NCBI RefSeq assembly: GCF_040393045.1
Contig: NZ_JBEBUX010000002.1
Coordinates: forward strand, 1-64,000
Direction of reading: 5' to 3'
Origin: Pollutimonas bauzanensis_A
GTDB lineage: Bacteria > Pseudomonadota > Gammaproteobacteria > Burkholderiales > Burkholderiaceae_B
Length of the DNA: 64,000 nt
The position numbers were made by a program, and so were the translations under genes. Under the pieces are notes generated by a model. That model made no database searches and was not told the origin of the DNA. It worked only from the letters and a program-made list of their open reading frames with translations. The stretch's first letter is position 1. Each line of letters starts with the position of its first letter. This document shows, in pieces, positions 1 through 9,092 of the stretch.

Positions 1-980
1 AAACCCATGGCCTCGTTCATCTCCCAGGTGCTGGCGGCGTACATCCCCAAGGGGAAAACTGCCCCCCAATATAAAGGGTCGTAGCGCAAGGGAAAGCGCT
101 TATATACGTACCGCCACACGCCCAGCAATAAGAGCATCGGAATCCACCATGTTCCTGTCGCCCAATAGAAAATCGTGAATCCCTTCAAGAAAGGCAACAA
201 TGACACTAAATATGGGGCATCCGTCGCATTTACGATCAGCAAAGATCCGGCCAGCGCGGAAATTGCCATCGCCCCCATATTGATCCAATAAGGCGGGGTC
301 AGGTCGTCGGGCGATAAGCGGAAATAGGTGTAGCGGTAGAAAATCAGAGACATCATCCATATGTAGAGCATGCCGCCCCACAACCACATCGACAAAGCCA
401 GGAAATTCAGTTCCAGCCGATAGGGTTGGTGGCTAGAAGCAGCCAGCAACGCGCTGGACACAGCGATTGATTGGGTAGCCACTACCGCCAAGAGCCAACC
501 GCCGTTAATGCCTCGATCCAGTGTAGGCTTGTCCCGCTTTACCGTAAGCGCCAGAAATATCGTGTAGATCAGGCCCAACCACAGCGCGACAGCGATCGCC
601 CATAACCCCAGGCCGATATGCGTATCGCCATCCAGCACCATGAACTGGCAAGCCAGAATACCGGTAGCAGCAACCTTCGTGAAAAAGCCGGGCCCCCGCA
701 AATGATCCACCATATCGCCAAAAAAACGACGCGGATAGCGTAAGGCACGCAGCACCGTCAACAGGCATAACACGCTGTATAAGCCCAGGTTAACCATGAA
801 CAAGCCGTAAGCAATAGCGGTATGTCCCAACAGATTTGCCGTCAGCGACACGATGCCAGTGGCCATCACCATGCCAAAATTCGCCGGGGACATGCCCGCC
901 AGCCCGCCCAGGGGCGTTGCTGAACCGGAAGGCACGGCCGAAGCGCCATGCGAATCGTGACACGATATAAAAGAACCCAT
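1..980 (-). CDS. TDT/SLAC1-family transporter, C-terminus cut by window edge
   Basis: The minus-strand frame reads open from an ATG at 980 to the left edge (about 326 residues, no stop), so the C-terminal end lies outside the window. After a roughly 30-residue soluble head the protein is a series of hydrophobic segments, with family-like stretches such as SPANFGMVMATGIVSL near the start and FYWATGTWWIPMLLLLGVW late. This matches the tellurite-resistance/dicarboxylate transporter (TDT, SLAC1 fold) family of inner-membrane anion or dicarboxylate carriers. The substrate cannot be read from the sequence. It is divergent from prfB, from which it is separated by about 120 bases. Confidence 0.8.
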   Translation of the reverse strand, partial: MGSFISCHDSHGASAVPSGSATPLGGLAGMSPANFGMVMATGIVSLTANLLGHTAIAYGLFMVNLGLYSVLCLLTVLRALRYPRRFFGDMVDHLRGPGFFTKVAATGILACQFMVLDGDTHIGLGLWAIAVALWLGLIYTIFLALTVKRDKPTLDRGINGGWLLAVVATQSIAVSSALLAASSHQPYRLELNFLALSMWLWGGMLYIWMMSLIFYRYTYFRLSPDDLTPPYWINMGAMAISALAGSLLIVNATDAPYLVSLLPFLKGFTIFYWATGTWWIPMLLLLGVWRYVYKRFPLRYDPLYWGAVFPLGMYAASTWEMNEAMG

Positions 981-1041
981 TATTTTCAACGTAATTTGGC
1001 CTGTCGTAGTAGGTAAACCGCATTCTACGCCCCGACCGGGT

Positions 1042-1047
1042 TAAAAT
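1042..1047 (+). promoter_or_regulatory. Possible -10 element (TAAAAT) upstream of prfB
   Basis: The sequence GGGTTAAAATGC lies about 60 bases before the prfB start. TAAAAT is a common -10 form, but no good -35 hexamer lies at 16-18 bases, so this is only a suggestion. Confidence 0.25.
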
Positions 1048-1104
1048 GCTTGGTTAAACTTAAGAACCGCGAATTACGCGTGCTCAACCTATTCAGGAAT
1101 ACTT

Positions 1105-2209
1105 ATGGAAGCCGAACGCCAAAACCAACTCGCCGCCCGCCTTGAAGACTACGCGGATCGCCAGTTGGCGTTGCGGAGGTATCTTTGACTATGATGCCAA
1201 ATCTGAACGCCTGCAAGTCGTAAACGCCGAACTCGAAAGCGCAGAGGTCTGGAACGACCCCAAACACGCACAAGAACTCGGCCGCGAGAAAAAAAGCCTC
1301 GAAACCACGGTTCATACCCTTACCGAAATCGGTATTGGCCTGACCGACGCCCAAGAACTTTTTGAACTTGCCGCAGATGACGACGATGATGCCACGCTGG
1401 CTGCCGTCGAACGCGATACCGATGCCCTGGGCGCACGCCTGGAAGAGCTCGAATTCCGGCGCATGTTCTCCAACCCCGCCGACCCGCTCAACTGCTTCAT
1501 GGATATCCAGGCCGGCGCAGGCGGCACCGAAGCACAAGACTGGGCTTCTATTTTGCTGCGCCAGTACTTGCGCTATTGCGAACGCAAAGACTTCAAGGCC
1601 GAAGTGCTGGAAGAGTCCGATGGCGACGTCGCGGGCATCAAGTCGGCCACCATCAAGATCCAGGGCGAATACGCTTTCGGCTATTTGCGCACCGAAACCG
1701 GCGTACACCGCCTGGTGCGCAAAAGCCCGTTCGACTCCGCCAATGGCCGTCACACCTCTTTCGCCAGCGTCTTCGTCTACCCCGAAGTCGACGACTCGGT
1801 CGAAATCGAAGTCAACCCGGCTGATTTGCGCGTAGACACCTACCGCGCCAGCGGGGCCGGTGGTCAGCACATTAACAAGACCGACTCAGCCGTGCGCCTG
1901 ACGCACATTCCGACCGGCATTGTGGTGCAGTGCCAAAACGACCGCTCCCAGCACCGTAACCGGGCCGAAGCCATGCAAATGCTGAAATCGCGCCTGTACG
2001 AACTGGAAATGCGCAACCGCATGGCTGAGCAGCAAAAAATGGAAGACTCCAAAACCGATGTAGGCTGGGGTCACCAGATTCGATCCTATGTACTGGATCA
2101 AAGCCGCATCAAAGACCTGCGCACGAACGTCGAAATCTCCAACACCCAGAAAGTGTTGGACGGCGATCTGGATCCATTCATTCAGGCAAGCCTGAAGCAA
2201 GGGGTATAA
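1105..2209 (+). CDS. prfB: Peptide chain release factor 2 (with programmed +1 frameshift)
   Basis: RF2 recognises UGA and UAA stop codons and triggers peptidyl-tRNA hydrolysis on the ribosome. Translation starts at the ATG at 1105 (MEAERQNQLAARLEDY...), runs 27 codons and meets an in-frame TGA at 1186-1188. Skipping one base (T1186) joins it to the long frame continuing DYDAKSERLQ to the TAA at 2207-2209. The RF2 stop-recognition tripeptide SPF is present (KSPFDSANG), as is the catalytic GGQ (GAGGQHINKTDSAV). The whole product is about 367 residues, normal for RF2. A start placed inside the second frame, for example at 1142, would drop the real N-terminus. The next gene begins two bases after the stop. 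Confidence 0.97.
1174..1189 (+). promoter_or_regulatory. RF2 programmed +1 frameshift site
   Basis: The site reads CGGAGGTATCTTTGAC. A Shine-Dalgarno-like GGAGG sits three bases before the slippery CTT, followed by TGA and C. This is the classic autoregulatory arrangement: when RF2 is scarce the ribosome pauses at UGA, slips forward one base and makes full-length RF2. Confidence 0.95.
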
Positions 2210-2211
2210 AT

Positions 2212-2961
2212 ATGGAATTATCGACCGTTGCCATCGTTACGGGCGCTTCCCGGGGCCTGGGCCAAGCCCTGGCACTGGGCTTGCTAAAGCCGGGCACGCA
2301 GCTTATTACCCTGGCCCGCAGCCACAATGCGGCATTGACTACGCAAGCGGCCAAATCGGGCGTACTGCTGCAACAAGTGCAAGCCGACTTGGCCGACCCA
2401 TCGGCCGCGGCGGAAAGCGCCAAGCAAGTCATGGCCGCCCTGCCCCGCGACGCCCAACGCTACCTGCTGATCAATAACGCGGGAACGGTCGAACCCATAA
2501 ACCAGGCGCACGACCTGACCGATGCGGCCGCCATCGCCACCGCCTTCAACCTGAATGTGACCAGCGTCATGCTGCTTATTTCAGCATTTCTGCAGGCCAC
2601 GCAAGGCGCTGCCGACCGGCGCATCCTGAACATATCTTCTGGCGCCGGGCGCAATCCCATGCCTGGCTGGGGGGTCTACTGCGCAACCAAAGCCGCGCTG
2701 GATCACTACACGCAAGTGTTGCACGCTGAAAACCACGGCGTGCGCGTTGCTTCGCTTGCCCCCGGCGTCATCGATACCGGCATGCAGGAAAAAATACGCG
2801 GCAGCGATGCCAATAGCTTTCCCAACGTAGAACGCTTTGCACAGATGCACGAGCAAGGGCAATTGTCCTCACCCGAGGCCGTTGCTGAAAAGATACTGCG
2901 CTACATCGCCCACGACGACTTCGGCGCCACTGTGCTCGACGACATCCGAAATTACGCTTAA
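2212..2961 (+). CDS. Short-chain dehydrogenase/reductase (SDR)
   Basis: This 249-residue protein is a classical SDR oxidoreductase. The N-terminal Rossmann motif TGASRGLGQA binds NAD(P), NNAG follows near residue 85, and the catalytic set is visible as ISSGAG (Ser) and YCATKAALDH (Tyr-x3-Lys). The C-terminal end contains a GVIDTGMQ stretch typical of the family. The start codon is two bases after the prfB stop and lysS follows 12 bases after its stop, so it is probably co-transcribed with both. The substrate is not apparent; it resembles the benzil-reductase/sepiapterin-reductase-like branch, but that is a guess. Confidence 0.88.
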   Translation: MELSTVAIVTGASRGLGQALALGLLKPGTQLITLARSHNAALTTQAAKSGVLLQQVQADLADPSAAAESAKQVMAALPRDAQRYLLINNAGTVEPINQAHDLTDAAAIATAFNLNVTSVMLLISAFLQATQGAADRRILNISSGAGRNPMPGWGVYCATKAALDHYTQVLHAENHGVRVASLAPGVIDTGMQEKIRGSDANSFPNVERFAQMHEQGQLSSPEAVAEKILRYIAHDDFGATVLDDIRNYA

Positions 2962-2973
2962 TTACTATAGATC

Positions 2974-4494
2974 ATGAACCAACCTACGCCACCTACGCCT
3001 GCCCTCGACGAAAATCACCTGATAGCCGAACGCCGTGGCAAGCTGGCAAAACTGCGCGCCGCAGGCAGCGCCTACCCTAACGACTTTCGCCCCGACAGCG
3101 TGGCAGCCGTCCTGCACAACGACTACGACGATCTTGACAAAGAAGCGCTGGCCGAAGTGGCCAAGCACGTTGTCGTCGCGGGCCGGATGATGCTTAAACG
3201 CGTCATGGGAAAAGCCAGTTTCGCCACGTTGCAAGACAGCACAGGCCGCATACAGATTTTCCTGGACAAGAACCAAATCGGCGAAGACCTGTACGCCGAT
3301 TTCAAAACCTGGGATATCGGCGACATCATTGGCGTGGAAGGCACGGTATTCAAGACCAACAAGGGCGAGCTTTCGGTACATGCCTCCACAGTACGCTTAC
3401 TGACGAAATCACTGCGCCCCCTGCCCGACAAGTTTCACGGTGTGGCTGACCAGGAATTGCGTTACCGCCAACGTTACGTCGACCTCATCATGACCGAGGA
3501 AACTCGCCGTACTTTCGTCGCACGTAGTAAGGCAATGGGCAGCATCCGTCAGTTCATGCTCAACGCCGGCTTCCTTGAGGTCGAAACACCCATGCTGCAC
3601 CCCATCCCTGGCGGCGCGGCAGCCAAGCCTTTTGTCACTCACCACAATGCCTTGGACATGGAAATGTTCTTGCGCATCGCGCCTGAGCTTTATCTGAAGC
3701 GCCTGGTCGTCGGCGGCTTCGATCGCGTATTCGAAGTCAACCGCAATTTCCGCAATGAAGGCGTAAGCCCGCGTCACAACCCTGAATTCACCATGATGGA
3801 GTTCTACGCGGCCTACACCGATTACCGCTGGCTGATGGACTTTACCGAATCGTTGATCCGCGAAGCGGCCATTGCCGCCACCGGCAGCGCTGTACTGACC
3901 TATCAGGAAAAAACGCTGGACCTGAGCCAAGCTTTCGATCGTCTGACCATCGTCCAGGCCATCATGAAATATGCCCCAGGCTATGTCGAAGACCAATTGC
4001 GCGACGAAAGCTTTTTGCGCGGTGAACTCAAGCGCGTTGGCGCAGATGTCAATGGGCCGGTATTGGCTCGTGCGGGCATCGGCGCCCTGCAATTGGCCCT
4101 GTTCGAGGAAACCGCCGAAGCCAAACTGTGGAATCCTACTTATATTATTGATTACCCAATCGAAGTGTCGCCGCTGGCACGCGCATCCGACACGCAGGAA
4201 GGCATTACCGAGCGCTTTGAGCTGTTCATGACAGGTCGCGAGATCGCCAATGGGTTTTCTGAATTGAACGACCCCGAAGACCAGGCAGCACGTTTCCTGG
4301 CGCAAGTCGAAGCCAAGGATGCCGGCGATGAAGAAGCCATGTTCTATGACGCCGATTACATCCGGGCGTTGGAATACGGCATGCCCCCCACAGGCGGCTG
4401 CGGGATAGGCATTGACCGCCTGGTCATGCTGTTGACCGACAGCGCCAGTATCCGCGACGTCATCCTTTTCCCGCATTTGCGCAAGGAAGACTAA
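2974..4494 (+). CDS. lysS: Lysyl-tRNA synthetase, class II
   Basis: It charges tRNA-Lys with lysine in the cytoplasm. The 506-residue protein has the N-terminal OB-fold anticodon-binding domain (roughly residues 50-170, with GRMMLKRVMGKASFATLQD) followed by the class II catalytic core. Motif 2 is seen as FRNEGVSPRHNPEFTMMEFY and motif 3 as GCGIGIDRLVML close to the C-terminus. Length and motifs are standard. It lies third in a tight run after prfB and the SDR gene, the prfB-lysS pairing being common in proteobacteria. It is convergent with argC. Confidence 0.97.
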   Translation: MNQPTPPTPALDENHLIAERRGKLAKLRAAGSAYPNDFRPDSVAAVLHNDYDDLDKEALAEVAKHVVVAGRMMLKRVMGKASFATLQDSTGRIQIFLDKNQIGEDLYADFKTWDIGDIIGVEGTVFKTNKGELSVHASTVRLLTKSLRPLPDKFHGVADQELRYRQRYVDLIMTEETRRTFVARSKAMGSIRQFMLNAGFLEVETPMLHPIPGGAAAKPFVTHHNALDMEMFLRIAPELYLKRLVVGGFDRVFEVNRNFRNEGVSPRHNPEFTMMEFYAAYTDYRWLMDFTESLIREAAIAATGSAVLTYQEKTLDLSQAFDRLTIVQAIMKYAPGYVEDQLRDESFLRGELKRVGADVNGPVLARAGIGALQLALFEETAEAKLWNPTYIIDYPIEVSPLARASDTQEGITERFELFMTGREIANGFSELNDPEDQAARFLAQVEAKDAGDEEAMFYDADYIRALEYGMPPTGGCGIGIDRLVMLLTDSASIRDVILFPHLRKED

Positions 4495-4512
4495 GGCTTT
4501 CCGGCGCGGCAA

Positions 4513-4536
4513 GCTGCAGATCAAATGGTCTGCAGC
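4513..4536. terminator. Inverted repeat at the lysS/argC convergent junction
   Basis: Perfect 8-base arms GCTGCAGA and TCTGCAGC are separated by 8 bases. The repeat starts 18 bases after the lysS stop and spans the argC stop codon. There is no T-run on either side, so it may stop transcription only weakly or protect mRNA ends. Confidence 0.4.
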
Positions 4537-5450
4537 ATCAGATCCAAATTTTGCATTGCTGCGCCGGAAGCGCCTTTACCAAGGTTGTCAAATACTGCCG
4601 TCAGCAATACCTGGCCATGCTCTTCATTTGAAAACACGGCCAGACGAAGGTCATTGCTGCCATTCAGCGCCTCGGGATCCAGCTGCGTAGTTGCAGCGGC
4701 CCAGTCGGGCGACATAACCTGCACATGAGTTGACCCATCGTAATGGTGCTGCAAGCGCTCATGCAGAAGTTTGGCAGTCACCCCGGAAGGCATCAGGCGC
4801 AATTGCAGCGGAATCGTCAACACTATGCCTTGGCGAAAAGCACCGTACGAAGGAACAAAGGTGGGGCGCTGCGACAATCCCGCATGGTGCTGGATCTCTG
4901 GCGTATGCTTATGAGACAACCCAAGGCCATAAACCTGAAATGCTGGCCCTGCAACCGAACCTGGTTTCTCATACAGATCGACGCCCGCACGCCCGCCCCC
5001 CGAATAGCCCGACACGGCGTGCACAGCAACAGGATAGTCCGCTGGAACCAGTCCTGCTTTGACCAGAGGCCACAGCAGCGCAATGGCGCCGGTAGGATAG
5101 CAGCCCGGATTACTCACCCTCTTGGCGTGCGCAATGCGCTCGGCTTGACCCACGTCGAGTTCCGGCAAGCCATAAACCCACCCCGCTTGCGTACGATGGG
5201 CAGAGCTTGCATCAATGACACGCACCGATGGATTTTTGATTGTACGTACGGCCTCGCGAGCTGGTTCGTCTGGCAGACACAAGATCGCGATATCGGCAGC
5301 ATTAATTGCCTCGGCACGGCGCTGAGTATCCTTGCGATCAACATCAGGCAATGTAAGAAGACGCAAGTCGGTCCGTCCGCTTAGCCGAGCATGGATTTGC
5401 AGACCGGTCGTACCTTGATCTCCGTCGATAAAGACAATGGGCTGATTCAT
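4521..5450 (-). CDS. argC: N-acetyl-gamma-glutamyl-phosphate reductase (type 2)
   Basis: It catalyses the NADPH-dependent reduction of N-acetylglutamyl phosphate to the semialdehyde in arginine biosynthesis. The 309-residue product starts MNQPIVFIDGDQGTTGLQIH, carrying the nucleotide-binding glycine-rich segment, and the active-site cysteine lies in SNPGCYPTGAIALL. The length of about 310 residues fits the short (type 2) ArgC. The frame remains open upstream to 5531, but the ATG at 5450 gives the family N-terminus. It is transcribed away from a LysR-type gene, with which it shares a 111-base intergenic region. Confidence 0.93.
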   Translation of the reverse strand: MNQPIVFIDGDQGTTGLQIHARLSGRTDLRLLTLPDVDRKDTQRRAEAINAADIAILCLPDEPAREAVRTIKNPSVRVIDASSAHRTQAGWVYGLPELDVGQAERIAHAKRVSNPGCYPTGAIALLWPLVKAGLVPADYPVAVHAVSGYSGGGRAGVDLYEKPGSVAGPAFQVYGLGLSHKHTPEIQHHAGLSQRPTFVPSYGAFRQGIVLTIPLQLRLMPSGVTAKLLHERLQHHYDGSTHVQVMSPDWAAATTQLDPEALNGSNDLRLAVFSNEEHGQVLLTAVFDNLGKGASGAAMQNLDLMLQTI

Positions 5451-5534
5451 GGCTATCTCGTATGAAGAAGGTGTTGAAGCATTCATCTTCGGCCATGTCG
5501 ATAGAAAAGAAAAGTTGAATATAATGACCATCTA

Positions 5535-5551
5535 ATTCATAAATTCTGAAT
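5535..5551. promoter_or_regulatory. LysR-type operator candidate between argC and lysR
   Basis: ATTCATAAATTCTGAAT has perfect 5-base arms (ATTCA/TGAAT) around seven A/T-rich bases and contains the T-N11-A pattern bound by LysR-type regulators. It sits 10 bases before the regulator start and upstream of argC. Confidence 0.5.
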
Positions 5552-5561
5552 CTGGCTATCA

Positions 5562-6443
5562 ATGCGCGAAATCAATCTGGACCGCCTGCGTACTTTGTTA
5601 GTAATCGCCGAGCTGGGATCTTTCGCCAAGGCGGCACGCGCCTTGAACCTGGCGCCGCCCACAGTAAGCCTGCACGTCAAAGACCTTGAAGCACGCGTCG
5701 GCGCCCCACTGCTGTCACGCAAACGCGGCCAGATTTATCCCACCGCCATCGGTGAAACCTTGCTGGAACGTGCTCGCCGTCTTTTGGCCGACGCGGACCA
5801 GGCCCTGGACGACGTAATACGCCAGGCTCAGGGCCTGGCTGGCCGGGTGCGCCTGGGTGCTTCGACCGGCGCCATTGCGTACTTGCTACCCCAGGCACTG
5901 GACATCTTAGCCACCCGCCACCCCGACATCGATGTGCAGGTAATGGTGCTGACGTCCCAGGAATCGCTGTCGCGACTCATGGCTGGCACGTTAGATATAG
6001 GCCTGGTCGCGCTACCGCAAGCGCCTCTGAACGGGCTAAAACTGCTCCCATGGCGGCGCGATCCGATCATGGCCTTCCTTCCATCGGCGTGGGAACAACC
6101 TGACCGTGTCACCCCAGCCTGGCTGGCGAATCGCTCGCTGATTCTGAATGATGCCAACACACAATTGTCACGTGTAACGACCGAATGGTTCGCCGCTGCC
6201 GGATTACAGCCGCAAGCACGCATCCTGCTTAACTATAACGATGCAATCAAAAGTCTGGTCGCCGCCGGATATGGCGCAGCCCTGTTGCCGCACGAAGCAG
6301 ATGCCCCTACTCCAGATGCACGGGTCACCATGCTCCCTTTGCATCCCCCCCTGTGGCGGCAACTGGGTATAGCCCACCGCATCGGTCAAATTGAACCGAC
6401 CACACAACACGTGCTGAACGCGCTGATTGAACAAGCGATTTGA
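5562..6443 (+). CDS. LysR-family transcriptional regulator
   Basis: This is a 293-residue LTTR. Residues 1-60 form the winged helix-turn-helix (FAKAARALNLAPPTVSLHVKDLEARVG), followed by a linker helix and a periplasmic-binding-like effector domain from about residue 90 (GRVRLGASTGAIAYLLPQAL). It is divergent from argC with an LTTR-type palindrome in between, so autoregulation and control of argC are both possible. The co-inducer is not evident, and nothing in the sequence proves a link to arginine. Confidence 0.9.
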   Translation: MREINLDRLRTLLVIAELGSFAKAARALNLAPPTVSLHVKDLEARVGAPLLSRKRGQIYPTAIGETLLERARRLLADADQALDDVIRQAQGLAGRVRLGASTGAIAYLLPQALDILATRHPDIDVQVMVLTSQESLSRLMAGTLDIGLVALPQAPLNGLKLLPWRRDPIMAFLPSAWEQPDRVTPAWLANRSLILNDANTQLSRVTTEWFAAAGLQPQARILLNYNDAIKSLVAAGYGAALLPHEADAPTPDARVTMLPLHPPLWRQLGIAHRIGQIEPTTQHVLNALIEQAI

Positions 6444-6479
6444 TATTTTCTTGATGTTATTTTGAGATTTGTTTGTTGT

Positions 6480-6505
6480 GCCGCCCCTTATCTTGTATGG
6501 GCGGC
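6480..6505. terminator. Hairpin after the LysR gene
   Basis: Perfect arms GCCGCCC/GGGCGGC flank a 12-base loop, 37 bases after the regulator stop. No T-run follows on the plus strand, so termination strength is doubtful. It may mark the boundary with the glycosyltransferase operon. Confidence 0.4.
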
Positions 6506-6580
6506 GATCAATGAGCACACCAGGTTGTAAGGACGCCGCAGTTATTTACTTCGAATGTCTTTACAAAAAGGTGGTGTTTT

Positions 6581-7612
6581 ATGAACGCCGTTTCATCCAA
6601 GTGGCTCGCCAGTATTCAAATTCCCGACCCCATTGTGCTGTCTGTCGTTATACCGGTTTATAACGAACGCCCGGTTCTTCCCATTCTTTACGAACGGTTG
6701 CGCCGTGTTCTGGACCCGCTTCAAATCGCTTACGAACTGGTCATGGTTGACGACGGAAGCCGAGATGGGAGCGGACAATATCTTGTGGATCTTGCGACGG
6801 CAGCCTCATCAGTTAAAGCGGTGCGTCTTAGCCGCAATTTCGGCAAAGAAGCGGCCTTGACCGCAGGCCTCGCCCAAGCCGAAGGCGAGGCGGTCATTGT
6901 TCTGGACGCTGACCTGCAGGATCCGCCCGAACTCATTCCCGACATGCTGCAAGCCTGGCGGGCCGGCGCCGATGTCGTATGCATGCGCCGCCGCAGTCGG
7001 GCTGGTGAAACCGCATTCAAAAAACTCAGCGCTCATCTTTTCTATCGCCTGCTTAACCGCATCAGCGATGTCGACATCCCCGCAGACACGGGCGACTTTC
7101 GCCTGATGAGCCGCCAGGCCGTCGATGCCATCAACCAATTACCCGAGCGCAATCGCTACATGAAAGGCCTTTTCGCCTGGGTAGGCCTGCCCACCCATTT
7201 CATTGAGTACGACCGAGCCCCTCGCGCCGCCGGCGCCAGCAAGTGGGACTTTCTTGGGCTGTTGACGCTCGCGTTCGAGGGCATTACCTCGTTTTCGATT
7301 GCGCCGTTACGCCTGAGCATGGGCGCAGGCGTGATCACCGCATTGGCCGGTATTGTGTTCGGCCTCTGGATCGCAGTGAAAACGCTGATCCTGGGCAACC
7401 CGGTTCAAGGCTACCCGTCATTGATTTCCATCATGACCGTTCTTGGCGGCGTTCAACTGATCTCCATCGGTCTGCTCGGCGAATACGTTGGCAAAGCCTA
7501 TTTCGAGGCCAAGCAGCGTCCTGTGTATCTAATCCGCGACGTGGTGCACAACCGCGCCTTGCGTCACGAGTCATCACCAGAGAAGAGCCAGTTTCATGTC
7601 GCGTCGCGTTGA
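6581..7612 (+). CDS. GT2 glycosyltransferase, polyprenyl-phosphate sugar transferase type
   Basis: The 343-residue protein has an N-terminal GT-A domain (SVVIPVYNERPVLPILYERL, VMVDDGSRDGS, VLDADLQDPPELIP) and two C-terminal membrane helices (about residues 243-268 and 280-302). This is the architecture of ArnC, GtrB and DPM1-like enzymes, which load a sugar onto undecaprenyl phosphate on the inner leaflet. An AAGGTGG ribosome-binding site lies six bases before the ATG. It overlaps the next gene, a GT39 transferase, by 17 bases, so the pair very likely acts in sequence. The sugar cannot be deduced. Confidence 0.9.
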   Translation: MNAVSSKWLASIQIPDPIVLSVVIPVYNERPVLPILYERLRRVLDPLQIAYELVMVDDGSRDGSGQYLVDLATAASSVKAVRLSRNFGKEAALTAGLAQAEGEAVIVLDADLQDPPELIPDMLQAWRAGADVVCMRRRSRAGETAFKKLSAHLFYRLLNRISDVDIPADTGDFRLMSRQAVDAINQLPERNRYMKGLFAWVGLPTHFIEYDRAPRAAGASKWDFLGLLTLAFEGITSFSIAPLRLSMGAGVITALAGIVFGLWIAVKTLILGNPVQGYPSLISIMTVLGGVQLISIGLLGEYVGKAYFEAKQRPVYLIRDVVHNRALRHESSPEKSQFHVASR

Positions 7613-9092
7613 TTTATGGTGGTTGCTATGCGCCATTCTATGTTTGCCGCTATTCAGCATGGCGGTATTTCCCCTGGCCGATACGTCGGAGCCCCGTTAT
7701 GCCGAAATTGCGCGTGTCATGGCGCAAAGCGGCGACTGGATTACGCCCTGGTTCGAACCCGGCATCCCGTTTTGGGGTAAACCCCCTCTTTCGTTTTGGG
7801 CCGAGGCGCTGTCATTCAAGCTATTTGGTGTCACCGAATTTGCCGCAAGACTCCCATCCTGGCTGGCCACATTGGCAGCGATCGGGCTACTGGTCAGCTA
7901 CACTCGTGCAAATTTTGGCGAGCGCACAGCCAAACTGGCCGCTATTATTTACGGTTCTTGTGCGCTGGTCTATATCTCGTCGGCCGCCGTCCTGACTGAT
8001 CCCTTCCTGGCATTGGGAACCACCATGGCCATGACCGGGCTGGCTATGGCTGAGAAAAAGCCGACAATACTCTGGCGTTATAGCTTTTTTGTGGGTCTTT
8101 CCATCGGGCTATTGGCAAAAGGACCGTTGGCGCTAGTGTTAGTCGGCGGCGGCATGGCGCCATGGCTTTGTCTGCACAAGTCAGCACGAACCACGCTCAA
8201 AGCGCTGCCATGGGCACGCGGCCTGCTTTTAACTACGGTACTTAGCCTGCCATGGTATGTGGCCGCGGAACTCAAAACACCCGGTTTCCTGAATTACTTT
8301 ATCGTAGGCGAGCACTTCTTGCGCTTTGTCGATTCAGGGTGGGCAGGCGATCTCTATGGAAACCCTCACACCCGCCCGCACGGCACCATCTGGTATTACT
8401 GGATACAAGCCAGCTTTCCCTGGGGGCTGATTGCAATCGCGATGTTGCTGCGTGCTATGTCCAGCCCCCGCCTCCGCCCCGCCCTTTCATCGGCGCTACG
8501 CAAGCCCGAAGTCTGTTATCTGCTGGCCTGGACGCTATTTACACCCGTGTTTTTCACGCTAGCAGGTAATATTTTATGGACATACCTACTGCCGGCACTG
8601 GCGCCGTTCAGCATCTTGCTGGCTATTGCCCTGCAAAAATGGATGGACAGCCACAAACCTATCGAGACCAGAGCGCTTTGGCCCGCAGGCATTGCGCCTA
8701 TTACAGCCGTACTGTTAACCCTGGCAGTGGTCATACAGCCGAACCTGGTTAAAACAGAGCAGGGGCTTGTGTATTATGCTAAGAATAATATGCAAAATCA
8801 GGAGCGACTGCTTTTCGTGGATAAACAACCTTTTTCAGCGCGCTTCTACTCTCGAGGCACGGCAGACCATGTGTCGCCTAATCAAATCCCGCAATTGCTG
8901 ACCGGATCGGCTGGATTCTACTTGGCGGTACCCAAGGACTTGGTTGAAGACGTAAGCAAAGGTCTGCCCAACCCCATACAGAAAGCCTACCAAGACCGAC
9001 GATATGTGCTGTTCTTCGTTCCGCCACAACAGCACCTGGCGGCAGCCCAGCATACCTTGCCGACGCCCGCAACCGAGGCTGTCTTGCAATGA
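7596..9092 (+). CDS. GT39 (ArnT-like) glycosyltransferase
   Basis: The 498-residue membrane protein begins with a transmembrane helix followed by PLADTSEPRYAEIARVM, the acidic first periplasmic loop of the ArnT/PMT family. About a dozen hydrophobic segments follow, then a soluble C-terminal part from about residue 390. ArnT-type enzymes move an amino sugar from undecaprenyl phosphate to lipid A at the outer face of the inner membrane; in Bordetella, LgmB does this with glucosamine. Its neighbour supplies the lipid-linked donor. Its stop overlaps the response regulator start (ATGA). The lipid A target is inference. Confidence 0.88.
   Translation: MSRRVDLWWLLCAILCLPLFSMAVFPLADTSEPRYAEIARVMAQSGDWITPWFEPGIPFWGKPPLSFWAEALSFKLFGVTEFAARLPSWLATLAAIGLLVSYTRANFGERTAKLAAIIYGSCALVYISSAAVLTDPFLALGTTMAMTGLAMAEKKPTILWRYSFFVGLSIGLLAKGPLALVLVGGGMAPWLCLHKSARTTLKALPWARGLLLTTVLSLPWYVAAELKTPGFLNYFIVGEHFLRFVDSGWAGDLYGNPHTRPHGTIWYYWIQASFPWGLIAIAMLLRAMSSPRLRPALSSALRKPEVCYLLAWTLFTPVFFTLAGNILWTYLLPALAPFSILLAIALQKWMDSHKPIETRALWPAGIAPITAVLLTLAVVIQPNLVKTEQGLVYYAKNNMQNQERLLFVDKQPFSARFYSRGTADHVSPNQIPQLLTGSAGFYLAVPKDLVEDVSKGLPNPIQKAYQDRRYVLFFVPPQQHLAAAQHTLPTPATEAVLQ

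Noticed and set aside
3409..4524. Minus-strand open frame of 371 codons opposite lysS
   Set aside because: Antisense shadow of lysS without recognisable domains.
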